Numbered from the stretch's first letter, positions 34,838 through 44,433 are shown. The stretch is 64,000 nt of DNA from Luteolibacter pohnpeiensis (GCF_016595435.1 NZ_JAENIJ010000016.1:1-64000); one strand, 5' to 3'. The notes: a model not told the origin generated them from the letters alone. Made by a program: numbers and translations.

Positions 34838-35581
34838 ATGGAAGCTTTGAAATTTGAAATTCCTGCGTCTGAGTCAACGCTCGACGCGGAGGCTCTGTCT
34901 GCAGAGCTTGCACCATTGCGTGCCGGTGACCGCCTTCGTTTGCTCCACGAACGACTTGGCGATCGATTGGTGGCATCGACCAGTTTTGGCATTCAGGCTG
35001 CGGTCATGTTGCATTTGATCCATGAGAACGCGCCGGAGATTCCCGTGGTGTTTATCGATACCGGATTTTTGTTTCCTGAAACCTATCAATACATCGAGGA
35101 ATTGATGTCGAAGTTGAAGATTGATCTCCGGGTCTATCAACCGACTTATTCTGCCGCGCGGATTCAGGCACTGTGGGGAAACCTGTGGGAAAAAAAACAA
35201 GACGGTGCAGATCGTTACGGACTCATCACGAAGGTGGAACCCATGAACCGCGCACTTCGTGAAATTGGTGCGGATGTATGGATTAGCGGACTGCGCCGAT
35301 CGCAATCCAAGACCCGTGCGGATCGTCCATTTGCAGAGCAGCAGAAGCGAACTCTCAAGACCTATCCAATTCTTGATTGGGCGGATGCGCAGGTCGATTT
35401 ATATTATCATCAGCATGAGCTGCCCCGTCATCCTTTAGCCTCGAAAGGCTATGTGACCATGGGCGATTGGCATAGCACACGTCCGGAAGGTACGGATGGA
35501 GCTGAGGCCACTCGCTTCGATGGAAATCGATATGAGTGCGGTTTGCACCTCGACTCAGGTTCATCCGATTTCCAAATCTAA
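34838..35581 (+). CDS. cysH: phosphoadenylyl-sulfate (PAPS) reductase
   Basis: Reduces PAPS to sulfite using thioredoxin. 247 residues. The catalytic cysteine lies in the C-terminal ECGLH motif, the PP-loop region reads STSFGIQAAVMLHL, and FIDTGFLFPETY is typical. The paired cysteines of Fe-S-dependent APS reductases are missing, so PAPS is the expected substrate. That implies an APS kinase outside the window. Confidence 0.95.
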   Translation: MEALKFEIPASESTLDAEALSAELAPLRAGDRLRLLHERLGDRLVASTSFGIQAAVMLHLIHENAPEIPVVFIDTGFLFPETYQYIEELMSKLKIDLRVYQPTYSAARIQALWGNLWEKKQDGADRYGLITKVEPMNRALREIGADVWISGLRRSQSKTRADRPFAEQQKRTLKTYPILDWADAQVDLYYHQHELPRHPLASKGYVTMGDWHSTRPEGTDGAEATRFDGNRYECGLHLDSGSSDFQI

Positions 35582-35606
35582 CTTTTCAATCTAACCCAGA
35601 AATACC

Positions 35607-36566
35607 ATGCCTATATCCGACAATCTGGTTGCCACCGTTGGTAACACTCCACTCATCCGCATCAATCATCTAACCAAGGGCTTGGAAGCGGAAGTTCTTT
35701 TGAAGGCTGAGTTTTTCAATCCTCTCTTCAGCGTGAAGGACCGGATTGGCAAGGCGATGATCGAAGCTGCCGAACGCGATGGTTCGTTGAAGCCAGGCGG
35801 CCTGATCATTGAGCCGACATCGGGCAACACCGGTATTGCGCTTGCGTTCGTCGCCCGTGCGAAAGGCTACCCGATCATTCTGACCATGCCAGAAAGCATG
35901 TCGGTGGAGCGTCGCGTCTTGCTGCGCTTGTTAGGTGCGGAGATCGTGCTCACCCCACGGGCCAAAGGCATGGGTGGAGCGATTGCCAAGGCCAAGCAAA
36001 TGCTTGAGGAAATCGAAGGATCATTCGGTCCTGGCCAATTTGATAATCCGGCCAACCCGCAGGCGCACCGTGAAACCACTGCCGAAGAAATCTGGAAAGA
36101 TGTGGATGGCAGGATCGACGCGTTCGTCGCCGGCGTGGGCACTGGTGGAACCATCACCGGTGTTTCCGAGGTGCTGAAGTCGCGTTGTGACATGAAAACC
36201 TTCGCCGTCGAGCCAGCTGGTAGTCCGGTCATTTCCGGTGGATCTCCGGGTCCCCACATGATCCAGGGCATTGGCGCGGGATTCATTCCGAAAAACCTCA
36301 ACGTGGATATCATCGATGAAGTGATTCAAGTGACTAACGAAGACGCTTTGGACACAGCGCAGGCATTGGCTCAACTGGATGGCATCCCTGCGGGTATTTC
36401 CACCGGCGCGAACGTCTGGGCGGCGTTGCAATTGGCAAAACGCCCGGAATTCAAAGGAAAACGCATCGTCACCGTAGGCTGCTCATCCACCGAGCGCTAC
36501 CTCTCGACACCGCTCGCGGAAAAAGTCCGTGAAGAGGTGATCAACTTGCCTGTCGCGGAGATTTAA
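35607..36566 (+). CDS. cysK: cysteine synthase A
   Basis: PLP enzyme that makes cysteine from O-acetylserine and sulfide. 319 residues. The Schiff-base lysine lies in NPLFSVKDRIG, the phosphate/substrate loop is PTSGNTGIA, and the glycine-rich cofactor loop is GTGGTITGV. It is the last gene of cysJIHK and lies 25 nt behind cysH. No cysE or sulfate transporter is in the window. Confidence 0.96.
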   Translation: MPISDNLVATVGNTPLIRINHLTKGLEAEVLLKAEFFNPLFSVKDRIGKAMIEAAERDGSLKPGGLIIEPTSGNTGIALAFVARAKGYPIILTMPESMSVERRVLLRLLGAEIVLTPRAKGMGGAIAKAKQMLEEIEGSFGPGQFDNPANPQAHRETTAEEIWKDVDGRIDAFVAGVGTGGTITGVSEVLKSRCDMKTFAVEPAGSPVISGGSPGPHMIQGIGAGFIPKNLNVDIIDEVIQVTNEDALDTAQALAQLDGIPAGISTGANVWAALQLAKRPEFKGKRIVTVGCSSTERYLSTPLAEKVREEVINLPVAEI

Positions 36567-36620
36567 TCCGCTGAAAGAAAAGCTCCGCCAATCGGGAGAG
36601 CGTGCTTGCAGCGCGCCCCG

Positions 36621-37796
36621 ATGGCGGCTCATGCTTCCGACGTGGCTAACACGATGGAAAAATCCCGCCGGTGGAATGGTTATGTTTGTCCGGACTGCCG
36701 TTTTGTCTTTCGGGTCCCCAGGGATCACGATGGGGAAGGGATTGTTTGCCCGTCATGTCGCCGGATGCTGAAAATTCCCACGGATGGGGATGTTTTGCCG
36801 CCGTTGACACTCGCCGCCATCACCGAAAAAGCTACGGAGACTTCCGCTGCTCATCTGGAACGCCGCCGCAAGCGGGGAAGGGGCAAGAAAGACGTCGATG
36901 AAACCCCGGATTGGGAAAAGCAGCCGATGATGCGGTCTTCGAAGACCAGTGCGGATTCGCTGAAAAAGTATGCTTTGGCCGTTGGAGGCGTGTTCGCTGC
37001 GGCCGTTGTGATTATTTTTGGCATGGTGCTTTTCCGCGATAAACGACCGGTGGTTGTCGCTTCTCCGGTGGTTGCCGAGATTTCGAAACAGGCCGATTCA
37101 CCGGAAGAGGGTGGCTTGGAAAAAGTGGTTTTGCCGAAGGTCATGCAACAAAGCCAGGTTTCGTTTCTCGAAGAGGCCGAACCGATCATTCGCAAGTTTC
37201 TATCGGCGAAGACCGTGGATGAAATGCTCCCATTTGTTAGAAATCCCGAGGTGACGGAACCTCGAATGCGGAAATTCTATCAAGGTGGGAAGATTGATGC
37301 TCCAGGAATGGCATTGATCAAGCCGATCGGTGACGTGAGCTACCGCGGGAAATTCGCATCCGTGATGGTGCGGACAAGAGACCAGGAATTGCGCCAACTT
37401 GCCTTCACCAGAACGGATCAAGGTGGATTGGAAATCGACTGGGAAAGTTATGTGGGTTGGTCGGCCATGACCTGGGATGAGTTTCTGAAAACGAAACCGA
37501 CCGAGCCACAGATATTCCGGGTTCTGGTGAAGCAAGTCGAGTATTACAATTTCGATTTCAGTGATGACCTTAAGTGGCAGTCCTATTCCATTTCATCCTC
37601 GGATCGCGAGCATTTCGTCTATGGATACACCCGCAAGCAGACGCCTTTGAATAGCATGATGATGCCCGACAATAAAAAGTCCACGGTGGCAATGATGCTC
37701 GCATTGAGGTTTGATCCGACCAATTCCTCCGACAATCAGGTGATTGTTGATCGTTACATCACGGATGGATGGGTGGAAGGTATCGACGACGAGTGA
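36621..37796 (+). CDS. zinc-ribbon membrane protein, unknown function
   Basis: 391 residues from ATG 36621; ATG 36654 (MEKSRRWNG) is a likely alternative. The N-terminus carries a CPDC...CPSC zinc ribbon, followed by a basic linker, a membrane helix (ALAVGGVFAAAVVIIFGMVLF) and an extracytoplasmic domain of about 250 residues without recognised motifs. The stop overlaps the ATG of the next gene (TGATG), so the two are coupled. Confidence 0.75.
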   Translation: MAAHASDVANTMEKSRRWNGYVCPDCRFVFRVPRDHDGEGIVCPSCRRMLKIPTDGDVLPPLTLAAITEKATETSAAHLERRRKRGRGKKDVDETPDWEKQPMMRSSKTSADSLKKYALAVGGVFAAAVVIIFGMVLFRDKRPVVVASPVVAEISKQADSPEEGGLEKVVLPKVMQQSQVSFLEEAEPIIRKFLSAKTVDEMLPFVRNPEVTEPRMRKFYQGGKIDAPGMALIKPIGDVSYRGKFASVMVRTRDQELRQLAFTRTDQGGLEIDWESYVGWSAMTWDEFLKTKPTEPQIFRVLVKQVEYYNFDFSDDLKWQSYSISSSDREHFVYGYTRKQTPLNSMMMPDNKKSTVAMMLALRFDPTNSSDNQVIVDRYITDGWVEGIDDE

Positions 37797-39187
37797 TGAA
37801 TCCGACCACTTACGACAAGGCGCTGGAGCTGAATTTGGACCCAGCTGTTTACGGGACATTCGCTGAAATCGGCGCCGGACAGGAAACCGCCAACTGGTTT
37901 TTCAGGGCCTCGGGGACTGCAGGATTGGTTGCGAAAACGATTTCTGCCTATGACATGACGATGAGTGACGCGATCTACGGTCGTGCGGATCGCTATGTTT
38001 CGGCGGCGCGATTGGAGTCGATGCTCGATCACGAATTTTCCATCTTGCTGGAAAGGCTCGGTCCAAAACGCGGTGCCGATACCGCGTTTTTCTCGTTCTG
38101 TAATACGGTAAGGGCCCGAGGCTGGAACGACGAAGGTGAGTGCCATGGCTGGCTCGGGGTGCGGTTCCAGATGAAACCGGGAGATCCTCCCTCAGACATC
38201 ATCCTGCACGTTCGCCTTTTGGATGCCCGGACGATCGATCAGATGGAGGCTCTTGGAGTGATCGGCGTGAACTTGATTCATGCTGCGATCCGAATGCGTG
38301 GTCACTTGCGTCAGTTTGTCGAATCGCTGGTGGATAATTTGTTAGAGGGACGGGTCGAAATCGATCTCCTGAAGTTTTCCGGCCATGGTTACAGCTTTTT
38401 CGACAATCGTCTGTGTGCCCTGCAGCTGGTGGAAAGTGGTTTGACCGATGCCACCATGTTTCTGCCAAACGGCGAGGTGATGCAGCCAACGGAAGTGCTT
38501 TACCGGCGGCCAGTGCTGCTCCTGCGTGGCAGTTTTGATCCGGTGATGAAAATTCACCTGGAGATGCTGAATCAAGCCCGTGCGGGTTTTTCCCAGCTGC
38601 TGGAGGATGAGGACAAAGGTCGCGAAGTCGAAATTTGCGAGATTTCCATGGCGAACCTGCTGCGCGGCAAAGCCGTGGATCAAATCGACTTTTTGGATCG
38701 GGCAGATGCGCTGCAATCCTTGGGAAAGACCGTCCTGCTCTCTCGTTGCGCGGAGTTTCACCGGATTGCGGCATTTCTCAATCGATGCACTGCCAAGCCC
38801 GTTGGCATTTTGTTGAGCATCGGGTTGCTGAACGAATTGTTCAAACCCAAGTGGTCAGCCAATCTTGAAGGAGGCGTGCTGGAATCATTTGGCAGATTGT
38901 TCAAGAACGGGGTGACGCTTCATGTTTTCCCGTGGCAAAATCGCCGGAATGGCGAATTGGTCACCGCTGAATCATTCCGCCCTCCACAGGACAGTGTGCA
39001 CCTCTATCGTCACTTTTTGGACAATGGATTGATCGTCGGAATTCCATCCGAAAATCCCGATTTGCTGGCTTACACGGGACGTGATATTTGCCGGATGATC
39101 ATTGCCGACGATGAAACCTGGAAACAGCAGGTGCCGGAAGTCGCTTGGGTCATGGCAGAGCGCCACGCTCGCTTGCGCATGGATTAA
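37796..39187 (+). CDS. conserved protein of unknown function
   Basis: 463 residues, soluble, no signal peptide. I recognise the pattern of a widely conserved family with no assigned role: YGTFAEIGAGQE near the N-terminus, then ISAYDMTMSDAIYG, HGWLGVRFQ, FFDNRLCALQLVE, PVLLLRGSFDP and ESFGRLFKNGVTLHVFPWQ. In databases it is often given arbitrary names, which should not be trusted. Coupled by TGATG overlap to the zinc-ribbon gene. Convergent with the next gene by a 4-nt overlap. Confidence 0.8.
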   Translation: MNPTTYDKALELNLDPAVYGTFAEIGAGQETANWFFRASGTAGLVAKTISAYDMTMSDAIYGRADRYVSAARLESMLDHEFSILLERLGPKRGADTAFFSFCNTVRARGWNDEGECHGWLGVRFQMKPGDPPSDIILHVRLLDARTIDQMEALGVIGVNLIHAAIRMRGHLRQFVESLVDNLLEGRVEIDLLKFSGHGYSFFDNRLCALQLVESGLTDATMFLPNGEVMQPTEVLYRRPVLLLRGSFDPVMKIHLEMLNQARAGFSQLLEDEDKGREVEICEISMANLLRGKAVDQIDFLDRADALQSLGKTVLLSRCAEFHRIAAFLNRCTAKPVGILLSIGLLNELFKPKWSANLEGGVLESFGRLFKNGVTLHVFPWQNRRNGELVTAESFRPPQDSVHLYRHFLDNGLIVGIPSENPDLLAYTGRDICRMIIADDETWKQQVPEVAWVMAERHARLRMD

Positions 39188-39657
39188 AGGTTGTCCATCT
39201 CGGACATCTCTTTGCGGGCCGGACGTGATTTCAACAAGTCATAGGAGGTGCCACAATACATGCAGCAGAACTTTTGATTCGCCAGAATGGAAAGTCCGGC
39301 TGTCACCCCCTGATTGAACGGCCAAATCCGCACGGCACGATCATGGACCAGTGCGCCGGTGTTGATGAGTGGCGTGCCTCTGCAAAGTGGGCAAAATGCG
39401 GCGCGGCGCTTGAAAAATGCGATCGCCCAGGTCACCGCGGTAAATCCAAGACAAACGGCCAATGTTTTCGCTACCAGCATCCCTGGTTCGATCAGATAAA
39501 TGATGAGACAGGTGATGGATGCGATGATGCCTGCGTAGTGGATCGAGACCCAAAGCATCGCCCAAACGTAAGAACCCCGGTATGGCAGTGATCGGCAGTT
39601 AGGTGCCGATGAACTGGGGGATGACTTGAGTGACGAGTCGGATCGGAGATCTTCCAT
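39184..39657 (-). CDS. small membrane protein with two CxxC pairs
   Basis: 157 residues. Two hydrophobic segments (WVSIHYAGIIASITCLIIYLI and VAKTLAVCLGFTAVTWAIAFF) lie in the first two thirds. After them come FCPLC and FCCMYC, which together could bind one zinc ion on the cytoplasmic side. No family is recognised. It ends inside the 3' end of the convergent gene. Confidence 0.65.
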   Translation of the reverse strand: MEDLRSDSSLKSSPSSSAPNCRSLPYRGSYVWAMLWVSIHYAGIIASITCLIIYLIEPGMLVAKTLAVCLGFTAVTWAIAFFKRRAAFCPLCRGTPLINTGALVHDRAVRIWPFNQGVTAGLSILANQKFCCMYCGTSYDLLKSRPARKEMSEMDNL

Positions 39658-39912
39658 GGATTGATAGGATGGGAAAGTACGCCGACTTACGACGAGGGGC
39701 GATAAAGTGGGAATGTCGGTATTTACCGGCGATCCCGCAACCTAAATCGAAGGAAACAGCTGTTCAAAATATCCTGTTGAAATGCTACGCAATCGTTCAA
39801 GACTGGGTCTTTCAGGAATTGTGAAATTCGATGAAAATATTTCGTAACACATGGCTTAGGAGTCGCGAATTCCATTGCCAATCGGGTAATCCGGGGTTGA
39901 ACTCGCCCGCAC

Positions 39913-40641
39913 GTGATAACCCATTCTTCACCACTGGCCCTGCGACGCATTGCCTCGATTTTGTTGGCAGTTTTCCTGTTTCCGAACACTTTGCTCAACG
40001 CTGCAGAGCCTGAAAAGGCTCCGGCAACCGCAGAAAAATCGGAGACCCAACCCGAGAAAAAAGAGACTGCGAAGAAACCCGAAACTCCGGTTGCTCCAGA
40101 AGATGAGTCCGCGAAAAAGCCCGACGCGGCAGTGGATCAGGACGACGAGATGGCGGTGGAGGATGCCGAAGCAAAAACAACAGCTGTGGCTCGTCCGGTA
40201 AGCCCGGATTTGGTTCAGGTCTACGGTTGGAGAGAACACATCCAAATCGACGGAATCAGCGATACCTTGCAGGCAAAACTCGATACCGGTGCGCACACCA
40301 GTTCGATCCACGCAGAACAGAAGGAGTTGTTTGAACGCGATGGCAAGAAATGGGTTCGTTTCGTTGTCACCGACCCACGGGTGAAAGATTCACCACGCAC
40401 CCAGGTCGAAGCTCCTCTGGTCCGAATTGCACGCATCAAGGAACCAGGCGGTGAATCCGTGCCGCGCGAAGTGGTGCGGCTCACCTTCAAAATCGGGGAT
40501 CGAAAGCTGAGAGCTGATTTTACCCTCAACAATCGGAAGAACATGCTCAGCCCAGTTTTGATCGGTCGCATCACAATCAAGGAATTGGGATGGATTGATC
40601 CGAGCCGGACTTATCTGGCCGATAAAAAAGTGATGCGCTGA
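39913..40641 (+). CDS. retropepsin-like aspartic protease of the RimK-associated 'Zn_protease' family
   Basis: 242 residues with GTG start at 39913. A signal segment (ILLAVFLFPNTLLNA) and a Lys/Glu/Pro-rich linker of about 70 residues precede a retropepsin-like domain. Its catalytic motif is LDTGAHTSSIH, and the flap-like part includes FTLNNRKNMLSPVLIGR. It is the first of three genes known to travel together, followed by an inactive-transglutaminase membrane protein and an ATP-grasp ligase. The name 'ATP-dependent zinc protease' used in databases is historical; the fold is that of an aspartic protease. Confidence 0.85.
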   Translation: MITHSSPLALRRIASILLAVFLFPNTLLNAAEPEKAPATAEKSETQPEKKETAKKPETPVAPEDESAKKPDAAVDQDDEMAVEDAEAKTTAVARPVSPDLVQVYGWREHIQIDGISDTLQAKLDTGAHTSSIHAEQKELFERDGKKWVRFVVTDPRVKDSPRTQVEAPLVRIARIKEPGGESVPREVVRLTFKIGDRKLRADFTLNNRKNMLSPVLIGRITIKELGWIDPSRTYLADKKVMR

Positions 40642-40664
40642 GAGCTCACGGAGAACCCGAATTT

Positions 40665-42203
40665 ATGAGTTCCAGATGGAAATTGGTGACTGCGGTGCTG
40701 ATGCTTGTCCTTCTCGGAGGAGGGCTGGCCTTTTACAAATCGACTAAACTCGGCGTTCCCTTTTGGGAGGGTCAGCGGGTTGATGAATGGTTGGTGGAAG
40801 CCAGAGTTTCATTTCTGGCGGTAGGCAAGCCCGTCAAAGCCCGGCTTTCGTTGCCAGCAAACGGATTGGATGAAAGTGCCGGTCAGGAAGCGGGATCGCT
40901 GGGTTATCATTATCATGTCGATCACGATCGCGGTGAATCCACGGCCATCTGGTCCTCTGAAATGCGTGAAAACGGCCAGGCGCTCTATTTCCGGGTAAGA
41001 TTTCCCCTTGGTTCAGAGAGTGGCGGTGGGCCGATTCCGCCAACGGGTAGTATCCCGGTGGCAGAAGCTCCTGGTCTATCAGGCTCGGTTGGAGAGGCAG
41101 CTCGCAACATCGTTGCGCGATCGAAAGCGATTTCATCAGACGCGGATTCTCTCTTCGTCACGTTTTTCCGGCAAATCGAGAACGCCGCGCCTTCCCAGGA
41201 AATGGTGCTGATCAATCGGGCATACGAAAAAGAGTATCACGATGATGCTCCTATCAAAATCGGCATCGATTTGCTGGCGCTTGCCGGAGTTCCTGCACGC
41301 GTTGCCTACGGCGTAAAGCTGGACGATCGGGAACGTGAAACCGCCCAGGGTCCGCTGCCACTGGTCGAGTATTTCGACGGGGCAAACTGGAAAGTCCGCG
41401 ATCCGTTGGCACCGACGGATGTATTGGACGGCAGTAAGGTCTTTGTATGGCACCGGGGTGGAGGTCCACTTCTGGACGTAACCGGTGGAGAAAACTCGCG
41501 AGTTTCCTTCACCGTGGTGAAGGATCGGATTCCCTTGGCACGCCTGACTGATCTGCAAAATTCGCCCATTCTGGTTTCAACGATTTTAGGCCTTCCGGCT
41601 TCTGAAAGAGCGGTGTTTCGCTATATCGTCCTGATTCCCTTGGGCGCTTTTGTGGTTGTCCTGATGCGAAATATCGTCGGCATCCCGACTCTGGGCACCT
41701 TCATGCCGGTTTTGCTGGCATTGGCATTGCTCGAAATGCCCGTCGGTCCTGGATTGGTGATGTTCGCCATTCTGGTGGCAGCTGGCCTCTGGTGCCGATT
41801 CCTGCTTTCAAGGCTCAATCTGTTAGTGGTGCCGCGGGTGGCAGCCTGCGTGGTCATTGTCACCCTGCTGATGATGTACATGACCGTGTTGAGCCATCGA
41901 ATCGGTGTCGGGATCGCCGTGGAAATCATGTTGTTCCCGATGATCATCATCGCTTGGACCATTGAGCGCATGTCGTTGATTTGGGAAGAGGAAGGCAAGC
42001 GCAGCGCCATCACTCAGGTTGGCGGCTCCGTGCTGGTTGCCGTCCTCGCATACTCCTTCATGTGCGTGTCCCAAATCCGCTATTGGGCATTTTACTTTCC
42101 GGAAACATTGCTGATTTTGTTGGCCGGGATTCTCATCATCGGTCGCTATACCGGTTACCGGATTTCTGAGTTGTTTCGGTTTCGTAGTTTTACTGAGGAC
42201 TGA
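40665..42203 (+). CDS. inactive transglutaminase fused to seven-helix membrane domain
   Basis: 512 residues: an N-terminal helix (LVTAVLMLVLLGGGLAFY), an extracytoplasmic transglutaminase-like domain (DAPIKIGIDLLALAGVPARVAYGV, DGANWKVRDPLAP) lacking the catalytic cysteine, and about seven C-terminal helices from residue 310. This fits the Transglut_i_TM plus 7TM_transglut architecture. It lies 23 nt after the retropepsin gene and 5 nt before the ATP-grasp gene. The system probably senses or tailors peptides or peptidoglycan, but no substrate is known. Confidence 0.88.
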   Translation: MSSRWKLVTAVLMLVLLGGGLAFYKSTKLGVPFWEGQRVDEWLVEARVSFLAVGKPVKARLSLPANGLDESAGQEAGSLGYHYHVDHDRGESTAIWSSEMRENGQALYFRVRFPLGSESGGGPIPPTGSIPVAEAPGLSGSVGEAARNIVARSKAISSDADSLFVTFFRQIENAAPSQEMVLINRAYEKEYHDDAPIKIGIDLLALAGVPARVAYGVKLDDRERETAQGPLPLVEYFDGANWKVRDPLAPTDVLDGSKVFVWHRGGGPLLDVTGGENSRVSFTVVKDRIPLARLTDLQNSPILVSTILGLPASERAVFRYIVLIPLGAFVVVLMRNIVGIPTLGTFMPVLLALALLEMPVGPGLVMFAILVAAGLWCRFLLSRLNLLVVPRVAACVVIVTLLMMYMTVLSHRIGVGIAVEIMLFPMIIIAWTIERMSLIWEEEGKRSAITQVGGSVLVAVLAYSFMCVSQIRYWAFYFPETLLILLAGILIIGRYTGYRISELFRFRSFTED

Positions 42204-42208
42204 TTTCC

Positions 42209-43219
42209 ATGAGTGATTCGGTGGATAGCGCAAAAGCCAAACCGGTTTACCAAAAATGGTGGCACCGCTGGATCCGCACTCCCAAGGAGTTGCGGGCGAT
42301 GGGAGTGGTGGGCATCAACATGCGCAATGCGAGATTCCTCCTGCCCAACAATCCAAGGAGGCTCTACACCTTGGTGGACAACAAGCTGCGCACTAAAAAA
42401 CTGGCGGAAGAGCAGGGGCTTTCCGTGCCGGAAACCTATGGGGTCATCCGCTCACCCTATGACACCAGAAACCTCGAGTCATTGCTCAGCAAACGATCGG
42501 CTTTCGTCATCAAGCCCGCGCGCGGATCCGGTGGCAAAGGGGTGCTGGTGATCGATGGCAAGGAAGACGGCTACTACATCAAGCCCAGCGGTAGTCGTTT
42601 CAGCGGAGACGAGGTGCGGCATCACGTTTCGAATATCCTGGCTGGCTTGTTCAGCCTTGGTGGCCAGCGTGACGTGGCCTTGATCGAATATCGGGTCCGG
42701 CCGGCGAGGATTCTCACGGATATCAGCTACCAGGGCGCACCGGACATCCGCTTGGTCATGCTGCATGGATATCCGGTCATGGCCATGTTGCGCGCCGCGA
42801 CACGTGAGTCTGATGGCAGGGCAAACCTTCACCAAGGTGCCCTTGGCATCGGTATCGATATTCGCAGTGGTAGAACAGTTCGCGCGGTTCATCACGGAAA
42901 ACCCGTCACCCACCATCCAGACACGGGGTTGGAACTCATCGGCATCCAGATGCCGGACTGGGACCGCATTTTGGAAATCGCCGTCACTTGTCAGGAGATG
43001 ACAGGTCTCGGCTATCTCGGGGTCGATCTCATGGTGGATCAGGAAATCGGTCCGTTGATGATCGAGGTCAATGCCCGGCCAGGGCTGGCCATTCAAATGG
43101 CGAACGGCGTCGGTCTGTTGAGAAGACTGGAGCCGGTGGAGAAACGCCACACGCTTCATCCGGGTGAAGATCTGGAGCAAAAAATCGAATTCTCAAAGCG
43201 CACCTTTGGTCGCGATTGA
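42209..43219 (+). CDS. alpha-L-glutamate ligase-like ATP-grasp protein (RimK type)
   Basis: 336 residues, soluble. ATP-grasp features are visible: FVIKPARGSGGKGVLVI (nucleotide-binding lysine and glycine loop), the central VALIEYRVRPARI and the C-terminal metal-binding GPLMIEVNARPGLAIQMAN. Members add glutamate or similar amino acids to a protein or peptide. As third gene of the retropepsin/transglutaminase/ATP-grasp set it presumably makes the bond that the protease cuts, which is inference from published domain associations. Confidence 0.9.
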   Translation: MSDSVDSAKAKPVYQKWWHRWIRTPKELRAMGVVGINMRNARFLLPNNPRRLYTLVDNKLRTKKLAEEQGLSVPETYGVIRSPYDTRNLESLLSKRSAFVIKPARGSGGKGVLVIDGKEDGYYIKPSGSRFSGDEVRHHVSNILAGLFSLGGQRDVALIEYRVRPARILTDISYQGAPDIRLVMLHGYPVMAMLRAATRESDGRANLHQGALGIGIDIRSGRTVRAVHHGKPVTHHPDTGLELIGIQMPDWDRILEIAVTCQEMTGLGYLGVDLMVDQEIGPLMIEVNARPGLAIQMANGVGLLRRLEPVEKRHTLHPGEDLEQKIEFSKRTFGRD

Positions 43220-43256
43220 TTTTGCCACTGGTCCACTGGTGGATCAGACATTTTGA

Positions 43257-43294
43257 AATAAAAAACGCCTGCTGCGGAATCCCACAGCAGGCGC
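43257..43294 (-). terminator. rho-independent terminator after the first PilT gene
   Basis: On the minus strand GCGCCTGCTG pairs with CAGCAGGCGT over about 9 bp across a 10-nt loop, followed by TTTTTTATT. It lies between the convergent ATP-grasp and pilT genes. Confidence 0.85.
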
Positions 43295-43320
43295 TTCTTT
43301 GAAATACACGAGTCGATCCT

Positions 43321-44433
43321 TTAGCGACCGCCGCTCGGGCTGTCTCCGGATGCATCACCCAGGTGAGACATTTCAGGGGGAAGGAACTTTTTGAAGCGGC
43401 TCTTATCGATCGCCTTCATGTAAGCTTCTTCAGCGGAAATCATGCCTTCACGGAGCTTCGACCAGATGGATTCGTCCATGAACTGCATGCCATCGGCTTT
43501 ACCACCGGTGATCACGTCATACAGCTTCTGGGTTGCACCCTCACGAATGATCGCAGCCACCGCAGGGGTCGCGAACATGATTTCGTGAACCGCAGTCCGG
43601 CCTGGCTTGTCGACTCGCTTGCAAAGCAACTGGGCGACCACGCCGCGAAGTGATGCCGCAAGCATGGTGCGGACCTGCGATTGTTGGTCGGCAGGGAACA
43701 CGTCGATAATCCGGTCAACGGTTTTGCGGGCGTTGTTGGTGTGAAGCGTGCCGAACACGAGAAGACCGGTTTCAGCGGCCGTCAGCGCGAGCGAAATGGT
43801 TTCAAGGTCCCGCATCTCACCGACCAGTACGATGTCCGAATCCTCACGAAGTGCGGCCCGCAGACCATCGGCGAACGATGGGGTCTGAATCGGCACCTCG
43901 CGCTGGGTGATGATCGAGTTTTTGTTGCGGTGAACGAACTCGATCGGTTCTTCGACCGTGATGATGTGGCGGTTGAAATTGGTGTTGATGTAGTCCAACA
44001 GCGCCGCAAGAGTTGTGGACTTGCCGGAACCGGTCGGTCCGGTGACCAGCACGAGTCCGGAGCGCATGTGACCGAATTCCTTGACCACTTCGGGCACGCC
44101 GAGGCTTTCGAGCGAGGCGATTTCGGTAGGAATCAAACGGAAAACGGCACCAAGTCCGAACTGCTGCTTCAGGTAGTTGCAGCGGAAACGGGATGTCTCG
44201 TCCATTTCATAAGCGAAGTCGAGGTCGCCCGTTTTCAGATAGCGTTCGAATGCGGCCGGGTCACAGATTTCGGCAAGCAGTTCCTGAAAGGATGGACCGC
44301 CAAGGACTTCCTCACCAGGAATTGCGGTGACCGAGCCGTGCACACGGATCTTGGGTGGCTGTCCTTCGGACAAGTGAAGATCCGAACCCTTGTTTTCAAT
44401 CAGATAGCGGAACAGTGAATCGATTTTGGCCAT
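43321..44433 (-). CDS. pilT: type IV pilus retraction ATPase, PilT family
   Basis: 370 residues. The hexameric ATPase that drives pilus disassembly. Visible are the N-terminal LRYLI-type PAS region (GSDLHLSEGQPPKIRVHG), Walker A GPTGSGKSTT, Asp box, Walker B DIVLVGEMRDLETI and the His box TLHTNNA. The C-terminus ends in a glycine/serine-rich tail (GDASGDSPSGGR). A second PilT-like gene lies 51 nt upstream on the same strand, so both are probably coexpressed. Confidence 0.92.
   Translation of the reverse strand: MAKIDSLFRYLIENKGSDLHLSEGQPPKIRVHGSVTAIPGEEVLGGPSFQELLAEICDPAAFERYLKTGDLDFAYEMDETSRFRCNYLKQQFGLGAVFRLIPTEIASLESLGVPEVVKEFGHMRSGLVLVTGPTGSGKSTTLAALLDYINTNFNRHIITVEEPIEFVHRNKNSIITQREVPIQTPSFADGLRAALREDSDIVLVGEMRDLETISLALTAAETGLLVFGTLHTNNARKTVDRIIDVFPADQQSQVRTMLAASLRGVVAQLLCKRVDKPGRTAVHEIMFATPAVAAIIREGATQKLYDVITGGKADGMQFMDESIWSKLREGMISAEEAYMKAIDKSRFKKFLPPEMSHLGDASGDSPSGGR

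Noticed and set aside
38524-38562. LRGSFDP...IHLEML in the 37796 protein resembles the nucleotidyltransferase pattern GTFDPxHxGHL
   Set aside because: The first His and the Gly of HxGH are missing, no second KMSKS/ISSTxIR-type motif follows, and the rest of the protein does not look like that fold.
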